A program made the translations under genes and the position numbers. Under the pieces are notes generated by a model. The model was not told where the DNA came from and ran no database searches. It saw nothing but the letters and a program-made list of their open reading frames with translations. DNA of 64,000 bases from Cryptomeria japonica (Eukaryota; Streptophyta; Pinopsida; Cupressales; Cupressaceae), in NCBI RefSeq assembly GCF_030272615.1, contig NC_081407.1, positions 153,159,048 through 153,223,047 of the forward strand, in the 5' to 3' direction. Below, one piece after another: positions 9,593 through 20,996 of the stretch (its first letter is position 1; the number at the start of each line of letters is the position of its first letter).

Positions 9593-12500
9593 AGTAGAGA
9601 AATGGATGATGAGGAGATTCTGATGGAATTTGAAGCTCTTCTTGCCAGGAAACTTCCTAAAGGAACCGGTAAATACAGAGGTAAGCTCCCTTTGAAATGT
9701 TTTTCTTGTAATCGGATATGACATATTGCTGTAAACTGTCCTAATGGTGACAACAAGGACAAATCGGAAAGGTTCAAGAAATTCAAAGGAGGAAATCGGA
9801 GAAACTATTTTGTGGCAGTTGATGAAGGTGTCACAGATGAGGAATCAAAAGATGAAGAAAATGAAGATATTGTGTTTGTTGTTGTCAAGGAAGATATGTC
9901 AGACAAGAAGGCTCTTGTCTCCCGCTTTGATAATTCCAATGAGTGGATTATTGACAGTGGCTGTTCTCACCATATGAATGGTGACTAGAGCAAGTTTCTA
10001 TTCTTGGAAGAGTATGATGGTCGTGTGGTTCACTTTGGTAATGATGCACCATGTATGGTCAAAGGGAGAGGGTCCATCTCTCTGAATGGAAAGAGTAGTG
10101 TTGACAATGTGTATTGGGTTGATGGTCTCAGGAACAACCTTCTAAGTGTTGCCCAGCTGAATGATAGTGGTCTCACTCTGGAATTCAAGAATGGAGTGTG
10201 TAGAATCAAAGGAAAGAATGGTGAATTGGTGGCCACCGACATGGAAACCAAAGGTAACCTATTTTAGATGAATGCAAATATCAATACATGTCTTATGGCC
10301 AAGTTCGATGATAGCTGGATATGGCATAGGAGACTCTGCCATGTAAACTTTGATAACATTATGAAGGCCAGTAAGATCAAGGCAGTTAGAGGGTTGCCGG
10401 TGCTAAGCAAACCGGAAAATACCTTGTGCAGAGAGTGTCAACTGGGGAAAATGTCTTCCTCAACCTTTAAAGGTAAACCTTTCATTGCTGACAATTTACT
10501 TGATCTTGTGCATACTGATTTTTGTGGTCCTATGAACACTAGGAGTGTGCAGGGTGATAGGTACTTCATGATTCTCACTGATGACTACTCAAGAATGATG
10601 TGGGTCACATTATTGAAAGATAAGTGTGAAGCTTTTGGAAAGTTCAAAGCTTTCAGAGCATTAGTGGAGAAGGAAAGTGGTACAAGGATCAAGTGCCCTT
10701 AGAACTGATTAAGGAGGGGAATTCACTTCCAGTGAATTCAACAAGTACTGTGAAGAACATGGCATCAAGAGGCAACTGTCTGCCCCCCAGACTCCATAGC
10801 AGAATGGCTTAGTAGAGAGAAACAACCGGACTATGGTTGAAGCAGCTAGAACTATGTTGATCCAAGGAAAAGTTGCTCACACCTTTTGGAGAGAAGCGAT
10901 GAGCACTACAGTCTACACAGTGAACTGGGTACTAATCAAGAAAGGTAAGGATAAAACTCCTTATGAGTATTGGACCAGTAAGCCACCTATGGTTAGCTAC
11001 TTTAGAGTGTTTGGTAGTAAATGCTACATCAAGAGGAGCGAACACCAGAGCAAATTTGATGCAAAATGTGATGAGGGAATATTCCTAGGGTATTCCACCA
11101 AGAGCAAAGCTCTCAAGTATTTCAATAATAGGGCTTAGAGAATTATGGAAAGCATCAATGTGAGAGTTGATGAAACCTCTGAGAAAACTGAGGAAACCGA
11201 CAGTGAGCAAGCGGTAAATGAACTGGTTGTAGCCTTTTGGGAACCGGTTGCCAGTCAACCAAGTACCAGTAACAATGTTCCTACATCAGTAGATGTAGAT
11301 GCTGATATTGATGGAGATGAGGATGAAGAAGAAAAGCAAGAGGAATCTGTTAAGACCATTCCTCGGTATGTCAAGCTGAATCATGATCCTAAGTAGATCA
11401 TAGGAGATAAGGATGTAGAAATCCTTACAAGAAGAAAGGTCAGAGAAAACTCATGTATGATCTCTGAATTTGAGCCTAAATCATTCAAAGAGACACATAA
11501 AGATGAAGACTGGATCAAGGCAATGGAAGAGGAACTTGACCAGATAGAGAGAAATAGTACATGGTCTTTGGTACCCAGACCGGAGCATAAAAATGTCATC
11601 GGTACCAAATGGGTTTTTAGAAATAAGTTGAATGAGGATGGCACAGTGATTAGAAACAAAGCTAGATTGGTGTGTAAAGGATATTCCCAAGAAGAAGGAG
11701 AAGACTATGGAGAAACCTTTGCTCCTGTAGCCAGATTGGAAGGAGTTCGTATGCTTCTTGCATATGCAGCTTTTAAAGGATTCAAAGTATATCAAATGGA
11801 TGTAAAATCTGCATTCCTAAATGGTGTACTTGAAGAGGAGGTGTATATAGAGCAACCAGATGGGTTTTCCCTATCTTAAGACAGTGACATGGCATGTAGG
11901 CTACATAAAGCCTTGTATGGTCTAAAGTAGGCACCTAGAGCTTGGTATGAACGCTTGCACTCCCATCTTGTGAAGATTGGATTTGAGAGAACAAGCGAAG
12001 ATAGCAATATCTACTTGAAATCTGAAGGAGATCAGATCCTGATCTATGAGGTATTTGTTGATGACATTATCTTTGGTGGAGATGAGAAGATGAGTCATGA
12101 GTTTGCAGATGAGATGAAGAAAGAGTTTGAGATCTCACTCATAGGGGAGATTAAGTTCTTCATTGGATTGCAGATTCAACAGATGAAAGATGGAATCTTT
12201 ATCACTCAGTCCAAGTATGTCAAAGAGGTGTTGAAGACCTTTGGCATGGAAGATAGCAAACCGGTTGGTACACCAATGGTGACCGGTTGTAAACTATCCA
12301 AAGAGGATGACTCAACATTGGTTAATGAGAAGGAATACTAATCAATGATTGGTAAGTTGCATTATGTAGTGCATAGTAGACCAAATATTGCACATGCAGT
12401 TGGCATTACTGCAAGGTTCCAGAAAAGTCCAAGAGAATCCCACTTGGTTGCAGTCAAGCAGATTCTTAGGTATCTGAAGGGAACTATTGATTATGGATTG

Positions 12501-12896
12501 TGGTATCCATATAGCAAGGATTTCAACTTGAAAGTATTCACAGATGCTGATTGGGTAGGTAATGTGGATGACCGGAAGAGCACAACTAGTGGTGCATTCT
12601 TTCTCGGTGGTAGATTGGTCTCATGGATGAGTAAGAAGCAGAGTTGTATCTCTCAGTCTATAGCGGAAGTAGAGAATGTTGCAGCTTTCATGAACTGTAC
12701 TCAGACAATTTGGATGAAGCATGTATTAAATGGCTTCAAAGTTCCTGTATCTGAATCGATAAGTATATTTTGTGACAATACTAGTGCAATTAACATCTCC
12801 AAGGATCCGGTTTTACATTCTAGAACCAAGCACTTTGAGCTTAAGTATCATTTCTTGAGGGAAAAGGTTCAGAACAAAGAGATTGCACTGGAACAT
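9593..12896 (+). pseudogene. Inner Copia pol: knuckle, protease, integrase, RT, RNase H
   Basis: In order: CFSC...HIAVNC zinc knuckle (about 9700), protease with WIIDSGCSHHM (about 9948), pre-integrase WHRRLCHVNF (about 10320), integrase with HTDFCGP and LTDDYSRM, a frameshift near 10695 at the RTDRGGEF position, NGLVERNNRT (about 10805), RT with GTKWVFRNK (about 11603), [10 protein letters not shown] (about 11800), ALYGLK-stop-APRAWY (about 11910) and FVDDIIFGG (about 12055, Phe in place of the usual Tyr), and RNase H with DADWVGNVDDRKSTTSG (about 12545) and DNTSAINISKDPVLHSRTKH (about 12775). Nonsense codons lie at about 9718, 9985, 10266, 10700-10715, 10797, 11136, 11394, 11877, 11928 and 12339; several read TAG where the family has CAG. 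The frame is cut at 12896 by the innermost element and finishes at 19149-19258. Confidence 0.92.
12892..12896. repeat. Target-site duplication AACAT (left copy)
   Basis: AACAT before the LTR at 12897 is repeated exactly at 19145-19149 after the right LTR. Confidence 0.95.
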
Positions 12897-14470
12897 TGTA
12901 ATATCCCTTGGCTAATCTGACCCTGTTTCACTTGTTTGAACCCCAAGGAATATTGTCAAACACTTGGCATACAATGTTTGAAGCCGCTGTAGTAAATTCT
13001 TTATTTGTCCTCTTTAGGTTTGTAGGCTGCAAATGAAGTTATGGAAAGCTTCTAACAATGCAAAGTTGTTATAGAAATGATATACTAGCTGTTTTAGACC
13101 TTTCCACACATATGTAATGACTGAAATTAACTAGTACAGCTAGTTGACATTAAGACAAACTCTTGTCATGCATCCCAATGTATACCTACAGCCATTAGGC
13201 ATTTAAGCAAACAATTGGCATGAAAGCTAAGTGGCTGATCAATGTTGAATGTTACCATGAATGTGGAATATGCAAATTATATCTCCATTAAACATATGCA
13301 ACCTCCAAGTATTTCATGATATAATCATAATAGAAAATGATGCAATGAAGTAATGATTTACTAATACAATGACCATAGATAGAAAACCTGGTATTTCAAT
13401 GGCTGCCTTGATATATTGGTTTGATTCTCCTCATATGCAAATCCCTTGTCAAATATATATAGCTGTTCAACCTTTCTAAATCCCCTTCTATAGAACTCAA
13501 ACTACTGTAGCGCACTGTTCACGGCACTGTTCATGCGCACTGTTCATGGCACTGTAGCGCACTGTTCACGACACTGTTCATGCGCACTGTTCACGGCACT
13601 GTAGTGCACTGTTCATGCGCACTGTTCGCACTGTAGTCTCTTTCAATCTGCAAACAAACTCTGAAATAAACCCTCCAATCAGCTCAATATTGACTTCTGA
13701 ATGAAGCCAATTCTCACAAGCATAATCAGATGATATTGCACACCCTCTATATGCTGTTACAATGAAGAAGCCACGCTCTCCAATGCCGACAAGCCTTGAA
13801 TCCTGCAGAAACCCTTGGTATTCTACACTTCAATGCTCCAGAAAAACTTCAATCAAAAACTCCAATCACATAATCAATCCCTCTTCTCTTCTTTTCAAAA
13901 GCCTTATATATTTCCCATGAAGGTTCGATTTTCTCCAATAAGGCATTAAATCAATTAATGATATTAAATGACATTTAATGATATAATATTTTCACTTTGT
14001 CATTTAATATTTCACCTTGGTAAAAGAGCCACAATTAATTAATTAAATGGTCCCCCTTAATGATACTTGGACCCTTACTTAAGTTATAATATAAAATTAT
14101 ATTATAACTTAATAATATAAGCTCAAAACATTAATGTTTATTTAAACTAAATAAACATTAATATGTCCATTAATACTCAACATTTTTAAACGCCGTCTGA
14201 GCTGGGAGCTGACATGATGAAGCTGCATATGACCATACCCCTTTACTAAATATAGAAGGGGTCCATCTCTAACATCTCAAACTTACTATAAATAGTAAGT
14301 ATAGCAAATGAAGTCCAAATGATACCAAATGAAAGCCAGATCAAAACACACTGAACTCTGGAGCTGATACAAGCCTCGGGAGACCCTCTATCCATACTCA
14401 TTAGCCTAAGAGGGTCAGAATGATAGGCTAATCACCAAAAAACCATGTCTGCTAAAATGGGGACATTACA
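12897..14470 (-). repeat. 3' LTR of innermost element (1574 bp)
   Basis: It matches 17570-19144 almost base for base. Differences include 13070s CTGTT/CCGTT, 13155 CTCTTG/CACTTG, a lost T near 13290, and an extra TA in the right copy near 13905. No coding frame is conserved between the copies. Confidence 0.95.
13505..13636. repeat. GCACTGTTCATG minisatellite inside the LTR
   Basis: About ten copies of GCACTGTTCA(T/C)G and GCACTGTAGC alternate over 130 bp. The same array is in the other LTR at about 18177-18308, with a few C/T differences. It lies in the middle of the LTR and is the most GC-rich part of it. Confidence 0.88.
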
Positions 14471-14862
14471 GTCCGCCCCTCCTGAAATTGCTTGTCCCCA
14501 AGCAATATCGACTGCAAAGAAACTCCTCCACCTGGATCCCAAATGAAGACCTGTGTAATGCCCCTGGTATTACCAACCAACTCCTGTAATGCCCACACCA
14601 AGGGCACAACTAACAAGACCTGCCAAACTAAATCAACCTCAACAGCAGGTGTCACAAGAACATGAACATCAAGTGGAAGCAACTCTAAAAACTGACAATG
14701 TTTGCTTCCCAAAACTGTGCAAGATAAGCTACCAAACATATCATCTAACACATGAGCAACTGAACTATGCATCTGAGACAAATCATGTACATGAGAACCT
14801 GAAATGAAACTACCAACGATGCACACCATGTACATGCAATGAAACCTACCAGGGAACACCAA
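14452..14862 (-). other. In-frame extension of the giant ORF past a single TAG
   Basis: The 136 codons after the stop at 14863-14865 remain open in the same frame and run through the polypurine tract into the first bases of the LTR, ending with SILLGDKQFQEGRTVMSPF. An L-x-DK-x-x-x-EG tail over the purine tract resembles how many plant Gypsy polyproteins end. It could be the true C-terminus before a nonsense mutation, or a read-through product. No ATG starts it. Which of these holds cannot be told from one copy. Confidence 0.5.
14471..14492 (-). other. Polypurine tract of innermost element
   Basis: On the minus strand TTTCAGGAGGGGCGGAC directly precedes the LTR, the expected place for second-strand priming. 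Confidence 0.8.
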
Positions 14863-17511
14863 CTAGAACTCGGATGCACACAAAGGATCGCTCAACATAC
14901 TCGCTAGTGTCCCACATAGTATACCTGGATTCCAAATCCAGAGTAGAAATCTGCCATGTAAACCTCCCTCAGACTTCCGCTGCTCGACACTGATCGCCAC
15001 TTCACCATGTGAGATGTGGTGAAGCCAACCCATGAGACCTATCCAAACTGCAACACCAACTCTGTCATCACCTGGATCCCAGTGCAATCTATACACACAT
15101 CCATCTGTACTGTGAAGATAGGAGTACCTGGAAACATCTGCTACGCAACATCTCTCCACAACCTCTGCTAAACCCTCATGGATGTGATATCCAACTAAAC
15201 CATCGTGCCCATTGTCACCATAGTCTCTCTGAAGCCATGTATCCAAAGATAGCCTCTGTGTCATAGGAGTAACAATCTCCTCCGGATACACATCAACATG
15301 ATGGGAAACTGAACACTGCTCAAGCAAGTAGCCACCAACAATCAACTGAGTCGGGTACTTGCAACTGCTAGTTCCATCTACCTTAAATGGTAACTCTCCA
15401 TCCCACAATGGATGGTATAATCCTGAAGCCAATCCACATCGATGCATCATCAAGTCCTCCACGTGTGGATCAAAAGAAAAGTGATGAGCACTCCTCACTA
15501 TGTAGTTGCGATAAAACGCTCCAACCTCGGTCAAGGGCTCATCTCTAACAATATTGGAATCATGAGATGGCTCCAATCTCTGACCCCAAACACTTGATTG
15601 GGTAGGGGCTCTGGTAACCCTCTCTGCAAACCCAATCACAAAATCTCTATTAGGAAGCATTGTAGTCAGAGAACCTCGGATGAGAGTATCCTTGGTGGCT
15701 CCAAACGGACCCACTCGAAACTCAGGACTCTCAAGAAGGTACTCAATAAATGAATCTGTGCAGTAAAAACAATATAAGGCTAAGTCAACCTTATCCTCTA
15801 AGACCTGTAGCTGATCACTCTGACTCTGAGAAACAACAAGCTGGCGTCCAAAATCAGCTGCATGGGATGAAGTAACAGATTTGCTTCCAGGGGAGGGAAA
15901 CAAATCTACATGAGAGCCATACTCCCAACCAGATGACACTATGCAAGTTCCATGTGAAGCGGATGGCGTAATGTCGCGAACTAACACACAACTCTCTGGA
16001 GAGTCCACCACTGCCACACAAGAGCTATCAACAATCTGACCTGTATCATTTGTCATAGCACTAACCTCGGGAGAACCTGATGCAACAAGTGGTTCTCTGC
16101 TACTCTCAACACAAATACTCATCCCAGCTAAGTCACCTGTACCTGCATCAGTGACGGATGTAACCACATCCTCAACATACCCATCACTACAACCCATGGG
16201 TGTAAACTCATCACCAAGTGATGCTATAGGAAACTCAACTGTATCCACAGATGGTGAAGACTGTGCTAAACTCAACGCCACGGTAAGTTCCTCAACCTGT
16301 GACTGTGACTCACAAAGGGCTGACTGAGCGCTCTCCAACGAGTCCATAGTCACCTCAAGCTCATGGGTGAGCTCATCAACCTCCTCCTCCTTTCCCTTTA
16401 GTGCATCGTAGCAAGTGCAATCCCACTCGAGAAGATAATCCCTATCAGCAAGTAACTGCAAGTAATTCTGTTTCATTATCCCAATAGCTGCTCGGAGTGC
16501 ATGGAATTCTGCTAGGGAAAGGCTACTATCATCGTGCTCATATGTCTCAGGAGTACTCCAACCAAAGGTCGCCAACATTTGTCGAGCAACATCAAAATGC
16601 TCCAAAGCTGTAGCAATCATATCATCATTAACCTTCAACTGCCCAGCCAGATGATGATACCCCTGTGACTCATTCTTTCCACCCAAATCTGCACTATGGT
16701 ATGAAACTGAATCAACATCACTCACCTCATGATCAACAACATCATGCGTGCAATCAATTGTGCACACATCAATATCTAAGGTACTGCTGCTATGTACCTC
16801 GTAGGATGGCTCAACTGGCAAGGTAGAAGTTGTTGTTATGACAATATCTTCACACACTTCCACTTCCAATGCAACTACATGGCCATCCAAATCATGATTC
16901 TGGGATCCTATGCCAAAGCATGAATCTTCAAACTTGTTCTCTAAGGTCTGATCTGAAAAATCAGACTCTAAATGACATGAATCCACATCACACATTACCC
17001 CATTAGTACCCAAATCTCGAGTACCTTTATGCGGCAACTTAATAGAAGCATCTTGCACATGTGTAGTCACTGCTCTCTCATGCTGATGCAAAATTTCATC
17101 ACTGCTGTCATGTAGATCAGAACTCTTATGAGCCAAAATTCCCATGCAATCCTCATTCTTGACACTTGTATCACGAGTGCCAATACTCAAGGTCACTCCC
17201 ACAACACTTTCTGAACTTTCCATGACTTTCAAATCATCATTACGCTCAAGTGCAAGGTTGCTGTCATGAAAATCAGACTTGTTATCATGACTGTTAACAA
17301 CTTCTTGAGTGCCAATAATCACCACATTCTCTTCAAGTTTCACCCTTTTATCCTTAAAAATAGATGTCATATACCGAGCAATTCTATCAAGTTTTGCAGG
17401 GTGTGAAATCAATTCATCTAGCTTCTTCTGGTTTTATTTTAACTTTTCCAATGAGGAATACACTTGCTTCCTATTCTGGTCCAACTGATTCTGGGTACTT
17501 GAAGTAACCAT
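14863..17511 (-). CDS. Giant uncharacterised ORF of the non-autonomous element
   Basis: The minus-strand frame is open for 849 codons from 17412 to 14863. Its true ATG is probably at 17511 (MVTSSTQNQLDQNRKQ..), 46 bp after the primer site. One TAA at 17434-17436 (codon 26, probably from CAA) interrupts the start, and the next ATG is at 17370, giving 835 residues. I recognise no gag, CCHC, protease, RT, RNase H or integrase motif. The N-terminal half is rich in Asp, Ser, Val and His. A heptad-like stretch at about residues 334-386 of the open part (KEEEVDELTHELEV..) should form a coiled coil, and the start (NQLDQNRKQVYSSLEKL) may form another. The C-terminal quarter is rich in Trp, Gly, His and Cys (LHWDPGDD, WIGLMGWLHH). 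Such a long, nearly uninterrupted frame in a young element suggests recent selection on the protein, perhaps as a gag substitute or captured host sequence. Function unknown. Confidence 0.75.
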
Positions 17512-17554
17512 GATTAACTAGCTGAATCAATCTACCCAACAGGTTAGCAGGAAA

Positions 17555-17568
17555 CCGCTCTGATACCA
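17555..17568 (-). other. Primer binding site of innermost element
   Basis: Minus-strand TGGTATCAGAGCGG, one base inside the LTR, is complementary to the initiator tRNA-Met 3' end. Confidence 0.92.
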
Positions 17569-17569
17569 C

Positions 17570-19144
17570 TGTAATATCCCTTGGCTAATCTGACCCTGTT
17601 TCACTTGTTTGAACCCCAAGGAATATTGTCAAACACTTGGCATACAATGTTTGAAGCCGCTGTAGTAAATTCTTTATTTGTCCTCTTTAGGTTTGTAGGC
17701 TGCAAATGAAGTTATGGAAAGCTTCTAACAATGCAAAGTTGTTATAGAAATGATATACTAGCCGTTTTAGACCTTTCCACACATATGTAATGACTGAAAT
17801 TAACTAGTACAGCTAGTTGACATTAAGACAAACACTTGTCATGCATCCCAATGTATACCTACAACCATTAGGCATTTAAGCAAACAATTGGCATGAAAGC
17901 TAAGTGGCTGATCAATGTTGAATGTTACCATGAATGTGGAATATGCAAATTATATCTCCATAAACATATGCAACCTCCAAGTATTTCATGATATAATCAT
18001 AATAGAAAATGATGCAATGAAGTAATGATTTACTAATACAATGACCATAGATAGAAAACCTGGTATTTCAATGGCTGCCTTGATATATTGGTTTGATTCT
18101 CCTCATATGCAAATCCCTTGTCAAATATATATAGCTGTTCAACCTTTCTAAATCCCCTTCTATAGAACTCAAACTACTGTAGCGCACTATTCACGGCACT
18201 GTTCATGCGCACTGTTCATGGCACTGTAGCGCACTGTTCATGACACTGTTCATGCGCACTGTTCACGGCACTGTAGCGCACTGTTCATGCGCACTGTTCG
18301 CACTGTAGTCTCTTTCAATCTGCAAACAAACTCTGAAATAAACCCTCCAATCAGCTCAATATTGACTTCTGAATGAAGCCAATTCTCACAAGCATAATCA
18401 GATGATATTGCACACCCTCTATATGCTGTTACAATGAAGAAGCCACGCTCTCCAATGCTGACAAGCCTTGAATCCTGCAGAAACCCTTGGTATTCTACAC
18501 TTCAATGCTCCAGAAAAACTTCAATCAAAAACTCCAATCACATAATCAATCCCTCTTCTCTTCTTTTCAAAAGCCTTATATATATTTCCCATGAAGGTTC
18601 GATTTTCTCCAATAAGGCATTAAATCAATTAATGATATTAAATGACATTTAATGATATAATATTTTCACTTTGTCATTTAATATTTCACCTTGGTAAAAG
18701 AGCCACAATTAATTAATTAAATGGTCCCCCTTAATGATACTTGGACCCTTACTTAAGTTATAATATAAAATTATATTATAACTTAATAATATAAGCTCAA
18801 AACATTAATGTTTATTTAAACTAAATAAACATTAATATGTCCATTAATACTCAACATTTTTAAACACCGTCTGAGCTGGGAGCTGACATGATGAAGCTGC
18901 ATATGACCATACCCCTTTACTAAATATAGAAGGGGTCCATCTCTAACATCTCAAACTTACTATAAATAGTAAGTATAGCAAATGAAGTCCAAATGATACC
19001 AAATGAAAGCCAGATCGAAACACACTGAACTCTGGAGCTGATACAAGCCTCGGGAGACCCTCTATCCATACTCATTAGCCTAAGAGGGTCAGAATGATAG
19101 GCTAATCACCAAAAAACCATGTCTGCTAAAATGGGGACATTACA
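17570..19144 (-). repeat. 5' LTR of innermost element (1575 bp)
   Basis: It is the copy next to the primer site, so it would hold the promoter and polyadenylation signals for the element transcript. It includes the GCACTGTTCATG array (18177-18308) and an AT-rich hairpin of ATAATATAAAATTATATTAT type near 18760-18790. Confidence 0.95.
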
Positions 19145-19258
19145 AACATGTTTCCAATAAGGAGCAGTTAGCAGACATATTCACCAAGCCTCTCCCAAAG
19201 GCTATATTTATGTACTTAAGAGGTGAATTAGGGGTGCTTCCCCTTCAGGAGGTAAACT
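19145..19258 (+). pseudogene. Last codons of the inner Copia RNase H frame
   Basis: Directly after the AACAT duplication the frame resumes with VSNKEQLADIFTKPLPK, the conserved end of Copia polyproteins, and reaches a TAA at 19256-19258. It joins in frame with 12896 when the innermost element and one AACAT are removed, which confirms the nesting. Confidence 0.92.
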
Positions 19259-19492
19259 AAAGGTATATGCTCCACATCAGTCAAGTATTGCATAGTCAAA
19301 TTTTTCTTTAGGATTGATGTGTTGAAGGATGCTACTCCTCAGGGGAAGCAACATAATGGAATAGGGAAGCTTGTGCCTCCACTTTGGCATTGTTGTCAAA
19401 GGGGGAGAAGAAGTGAAGCGGAGAAGATATCTGTAGAAATTGGGGGAGAAGATGTGAAGTGGAGAGATATCTTTGTATATTGCCATCAATGC

Positions 19493-19505
19493 CAAAGGGG
19501 GAGAT
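19493..19505 (+). other. Polypurine tract of inner Copia
   Basis: AAAGGGGGAGAT directly abuts the right LTR TGTTGG. Confidence 0.93.
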
Positions 19506-20996
19506 TGTTGGCATTATGTGAACCGGTATGAGGACATGATGACATTATATGTTGTCATTGATGTCAATATGCTGAAGAAGAGAGAATCAATATGTTACCA
19601 AGAACCGATATATGTGAGAACCGGTATATGTGAGAACCAGTATAAAATTGTGAAGCGGTGTGTTTGTTCAAGGTGAACCGACATGTGGATATGGGAAATG
19701 GTACATGGAAGCTTTGTATGACTAACGGTTGGTAGTCTCAACTTCAGGGTTTCTGGTTGAAGTGCTTCAAGCCTATGTGACTCAACCGGTGACTTTGTGT
19801 GATGAGTTAGCATTGTAACGAAGAACAGATCATGTTGCCACATCAGCCTTGTGCGCGTGAAGGATCTTGCATGAAGGAGATTGTTCCTATCTACCTTGAG
19901 AATTTGTGAAGTCTGTAAACGGTGAAAACGCGTGATGGGTTATCAGTTGCCATGAAAGCGGTGGAAAATGAATGATGGAGAATGTCTTGAGATCGGTTCA
20001 AGACTGTTGCATTTAATGCAATGTACTCAACGATCAGGATTGAACCATTCGAATTTCTTAACCTAATAGGTTTAGGGTTTAGGGTTTATGCTACCGACCT
20101 ATCTGTTTCCTATAAGGTCGATGTTGTGTTTCTTTCTGAGGTTGTTGGCAAAAGTTGTGTTTGTGTATCCAAGTGAAGAGATACGTGATTCTTGCCAGAC
20201 CAGAGGAGAGAAGTGATACCTGTAGAGTGTAAGTGCAGAAAGTGAAGAGGAGCTAAAGTAGATCTGCATTGGCATTGAGTGCTATTACTAGATCATTGTA
20301 ATAACTGTTGATCTCTAACCACTTCAACAGTTGGGAAATCCCTTAACAGGGTAGCTTTAACCGGCTTACTGTAAATCCTTTGACAAGGTGACTCAAAACC
20401 ATTGAGTTCTTGAAATCCTCTAACAAGGAAACCTTTAACAGGGTTTAACCCTTAACTGGGTATTCTAGCCATCCCTTAACCGGGTGATCCCTAACAAGAT
20501 TGGTTCCTAACAGAACCTATTGTATCAGTCTTTAACCGAACAAAGCTCCTAACAGAGCGGACTTCTAAAAAGTTCAAAAACAACTTGTGGGTATTCATCC
20601 CCACCGTGGTTTTTCCCAGTTGGGTTTCCACGTGAAAAATTTGTGTGTCATGTGTGGTGTTATTCATGTGATGGTTTAAGTGATTTGTGTCTGAAGGTAA
20701 ATCATGTTGATCGAGCTGTTTATATATCTTTGATGATAGATTACCTATTCATGCGTTAGGGTGAAATGGAAATGAAGTATTAGATTGTATGAAAAGATAA
20801 GTGTCAACCGGTTTATGCTTGTCTCAGTTATTTTGGGTTTTGCTGGTTGTACTCTGTTTAAGATCGGTGTTACTGTTTGTCTGCCAAAGCATAGTGTTTG
20901 CTGACAAACTAGTTTTAGGAATGTGTTTTTTCCTATATTGATTCACCCCCCCTCTCAGTACTAGTTTGGTACTATCCGTTCATCATTGAGCTATCA
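19506..20996 (+). repeat. 3' LTR of inner Copia (1491 bp)
   Basis: It is the partner of 7361-8837. It carries the same TTTAGGG units (about 20069-20087) and the same degenerate CTAACAGG repeats (about 20330-20570), with an extra GTCGATGTTGTGTTTC-like stretch near 20117 that the left copy lacks. Confidence 0.92.

Larger units (their letters stand above)
12897..19144 (-). mobile_element. Young non-autonomous LTR retrotransposon (LARD-like) with one giant novel ORF
   Basis: Near-identical LTRs of 1574 and 1575 bp start TGTAATATCCC and end GGGGACATTACA, flanked by a perfect AACAT duplication. On the minus strand a primer site (TGGTATCAGAGCGG) follows the right LTR by one base, and a purine tract (AGGAGGGGCGGAC) precedes the left LTR. 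By eye the LTRs differ by about nine substitutions and two small indels, roughly 0.6%, far less than the surrounding elements. The 3.1-kb internal region has no reverse transcriptase, integrase, protease or zinc knuckle. It holds one long minus-strand frame instead. Terminal signals look Ty3/Gypsy-like (purine tract encoding an LGDKQFQEGR-type tail), so it was presumably mobilised by an autonomous Gypsy relative; this is inference. Confidence 0.93.
7361..20996 (+). mobile_element. Inner Copia LTR retrotransposon with long LTRs, itself split
   Basis: LTRs of about 1.48 kb (7361-8837 and 19506-20996) start TGTTGGCATTATGTGAA and end ..TTATCA/CTATCA. The initiator-Met primer site is at 8840-8851 and the polypurine tract AAAGGGGGAGAT abuts the right LTR. 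Gag-PR-IN-RT-RH lie on the plus strand from 8909 to 12896 and the last codons resume at 19149 after the innermost element. LTR divergence in sampled stretches is roughly 5%, mostly C/T and G/A changes. Multiple nonsense codons show it is inactive. It interrupts the pre-integrase domain of the outer Copia. Confidence 0.93.
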
